From positions 1 through 5,045 of the forward strand of contig NZ_JADEXF010000365.1 of NCBI RefSeq assembly GCF_015207245.1: a DNA stretch of 5,045 nucleotides, given 5' to 3'. Both the position numbers and the translations under genes were made by a program. Below the pieces are notes generated by a model. The model saw only the letters and a program-made list of their open reading frames with translations. It searched no databases and was not told the origin of the DNA. Source of the stretch: Nostoc cf. edaphicum LEGE 07299 (GTDB lineage: Bacteria; Cyanobacteriota; Cyanobacteriia; Cyanobacteriales; Nostocaceae). Below, one piece after another: positions 5,002 through 5,045 of the stretch; the first letter of the stretch is position 1; each line of letters begins with the position of its first letter.

Positions 5002-5029
5002 TGTCATTTGTCCTTTGTCATTGGTCATT
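5002..5029. repeat. Heptanucleotide tandem repeat, four units
   Basis: Four 7-base units in a row: TGTCATT (5002-5008), TGTCCTT (5009-5015), TGTCATT (5016-5022) and GGTCATT (5023-5029). This is the short tandem repeat type common between genes in heterocystous cyanobacteria, and it differs at only two positions from the TGTCACC unit at 2421-2433. Confidence 0.8.
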
Positions 5030-5045
5030 AGCAAGGGTTTTAAGT

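Noticed and set aside
1..5045. CRISPR array, tRNA or rRNA genes
   Set aside because: No spaced identical direct repeats, no tRNA cloverleaf and no rRNA sequence was seen on either strand.

Overview
The window looks like chromosomal DNA of a filamentous, nitrogen-fixing (heterocyst-forming, Nostoc/Anabaena-type) cyanobacterium. The evidence is a nifV-nifZ-nifT gene string in the order described for Anabaena PCC 7120, a cyanobacterial DUF2949 gene, four copies of the HIP1 octamer GCGATCGC, and heptanucleotide tandem repeats of the TGTCAYY type. All recognisable genes are on the + strand.

Left part (1-771): an untranslated stretch with a hairpin, a 65-residue DUF2949 protein (203-400), a possible 38-residue hydrophobic small protein with a good ribosome binding site (482-598), and the nifV leader. 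Nitrogenase block (772-2357): nifV (homocitrate synthase), nifZ and nifT overlap one another, as in a translationally coupled operon. NifV makes the homocitrate of FeMo-cofactor, NifZ helps P-cluster maturation, and NifT is a small nif-associated protein of unclear role. A fold-back heptamer repeat (2363-2441) follows. Next comes a 180-residue protein (2475-3017) joining a probable OB-fold-like N-terminal part to a thioredoxin-like [2Fe-2S] ferredoxin domain. A good intrinsic terminator (3058-3085) closes this block.

Right part (3086-5045): visibly more AT-rich, with no HIP1 site, and accessory in character. A 117-bp fold-back (MITE-like) repeat at 3177-3293 directly abuts an open frame that has lost its 5' end (3295-4296). 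That frame carries a PD-(D/E)XK nuclease signature (RLDI ... IESK) upstream of every usable start codon, so a simple gene call would miss it. An apparently intact Uma2/DUF820 family protein of the same nuclease superfamily follows (4348-4923). The right end holds a small inverted repeat and a second heptamer array.

The sequence does not prove a new system. The best leads are the repeat-truncated nuclease, the architecture of the repeat itself, the nif-linked OB-fold/[2Fe-2S] protein, and the possible small membrane protein before nifV.
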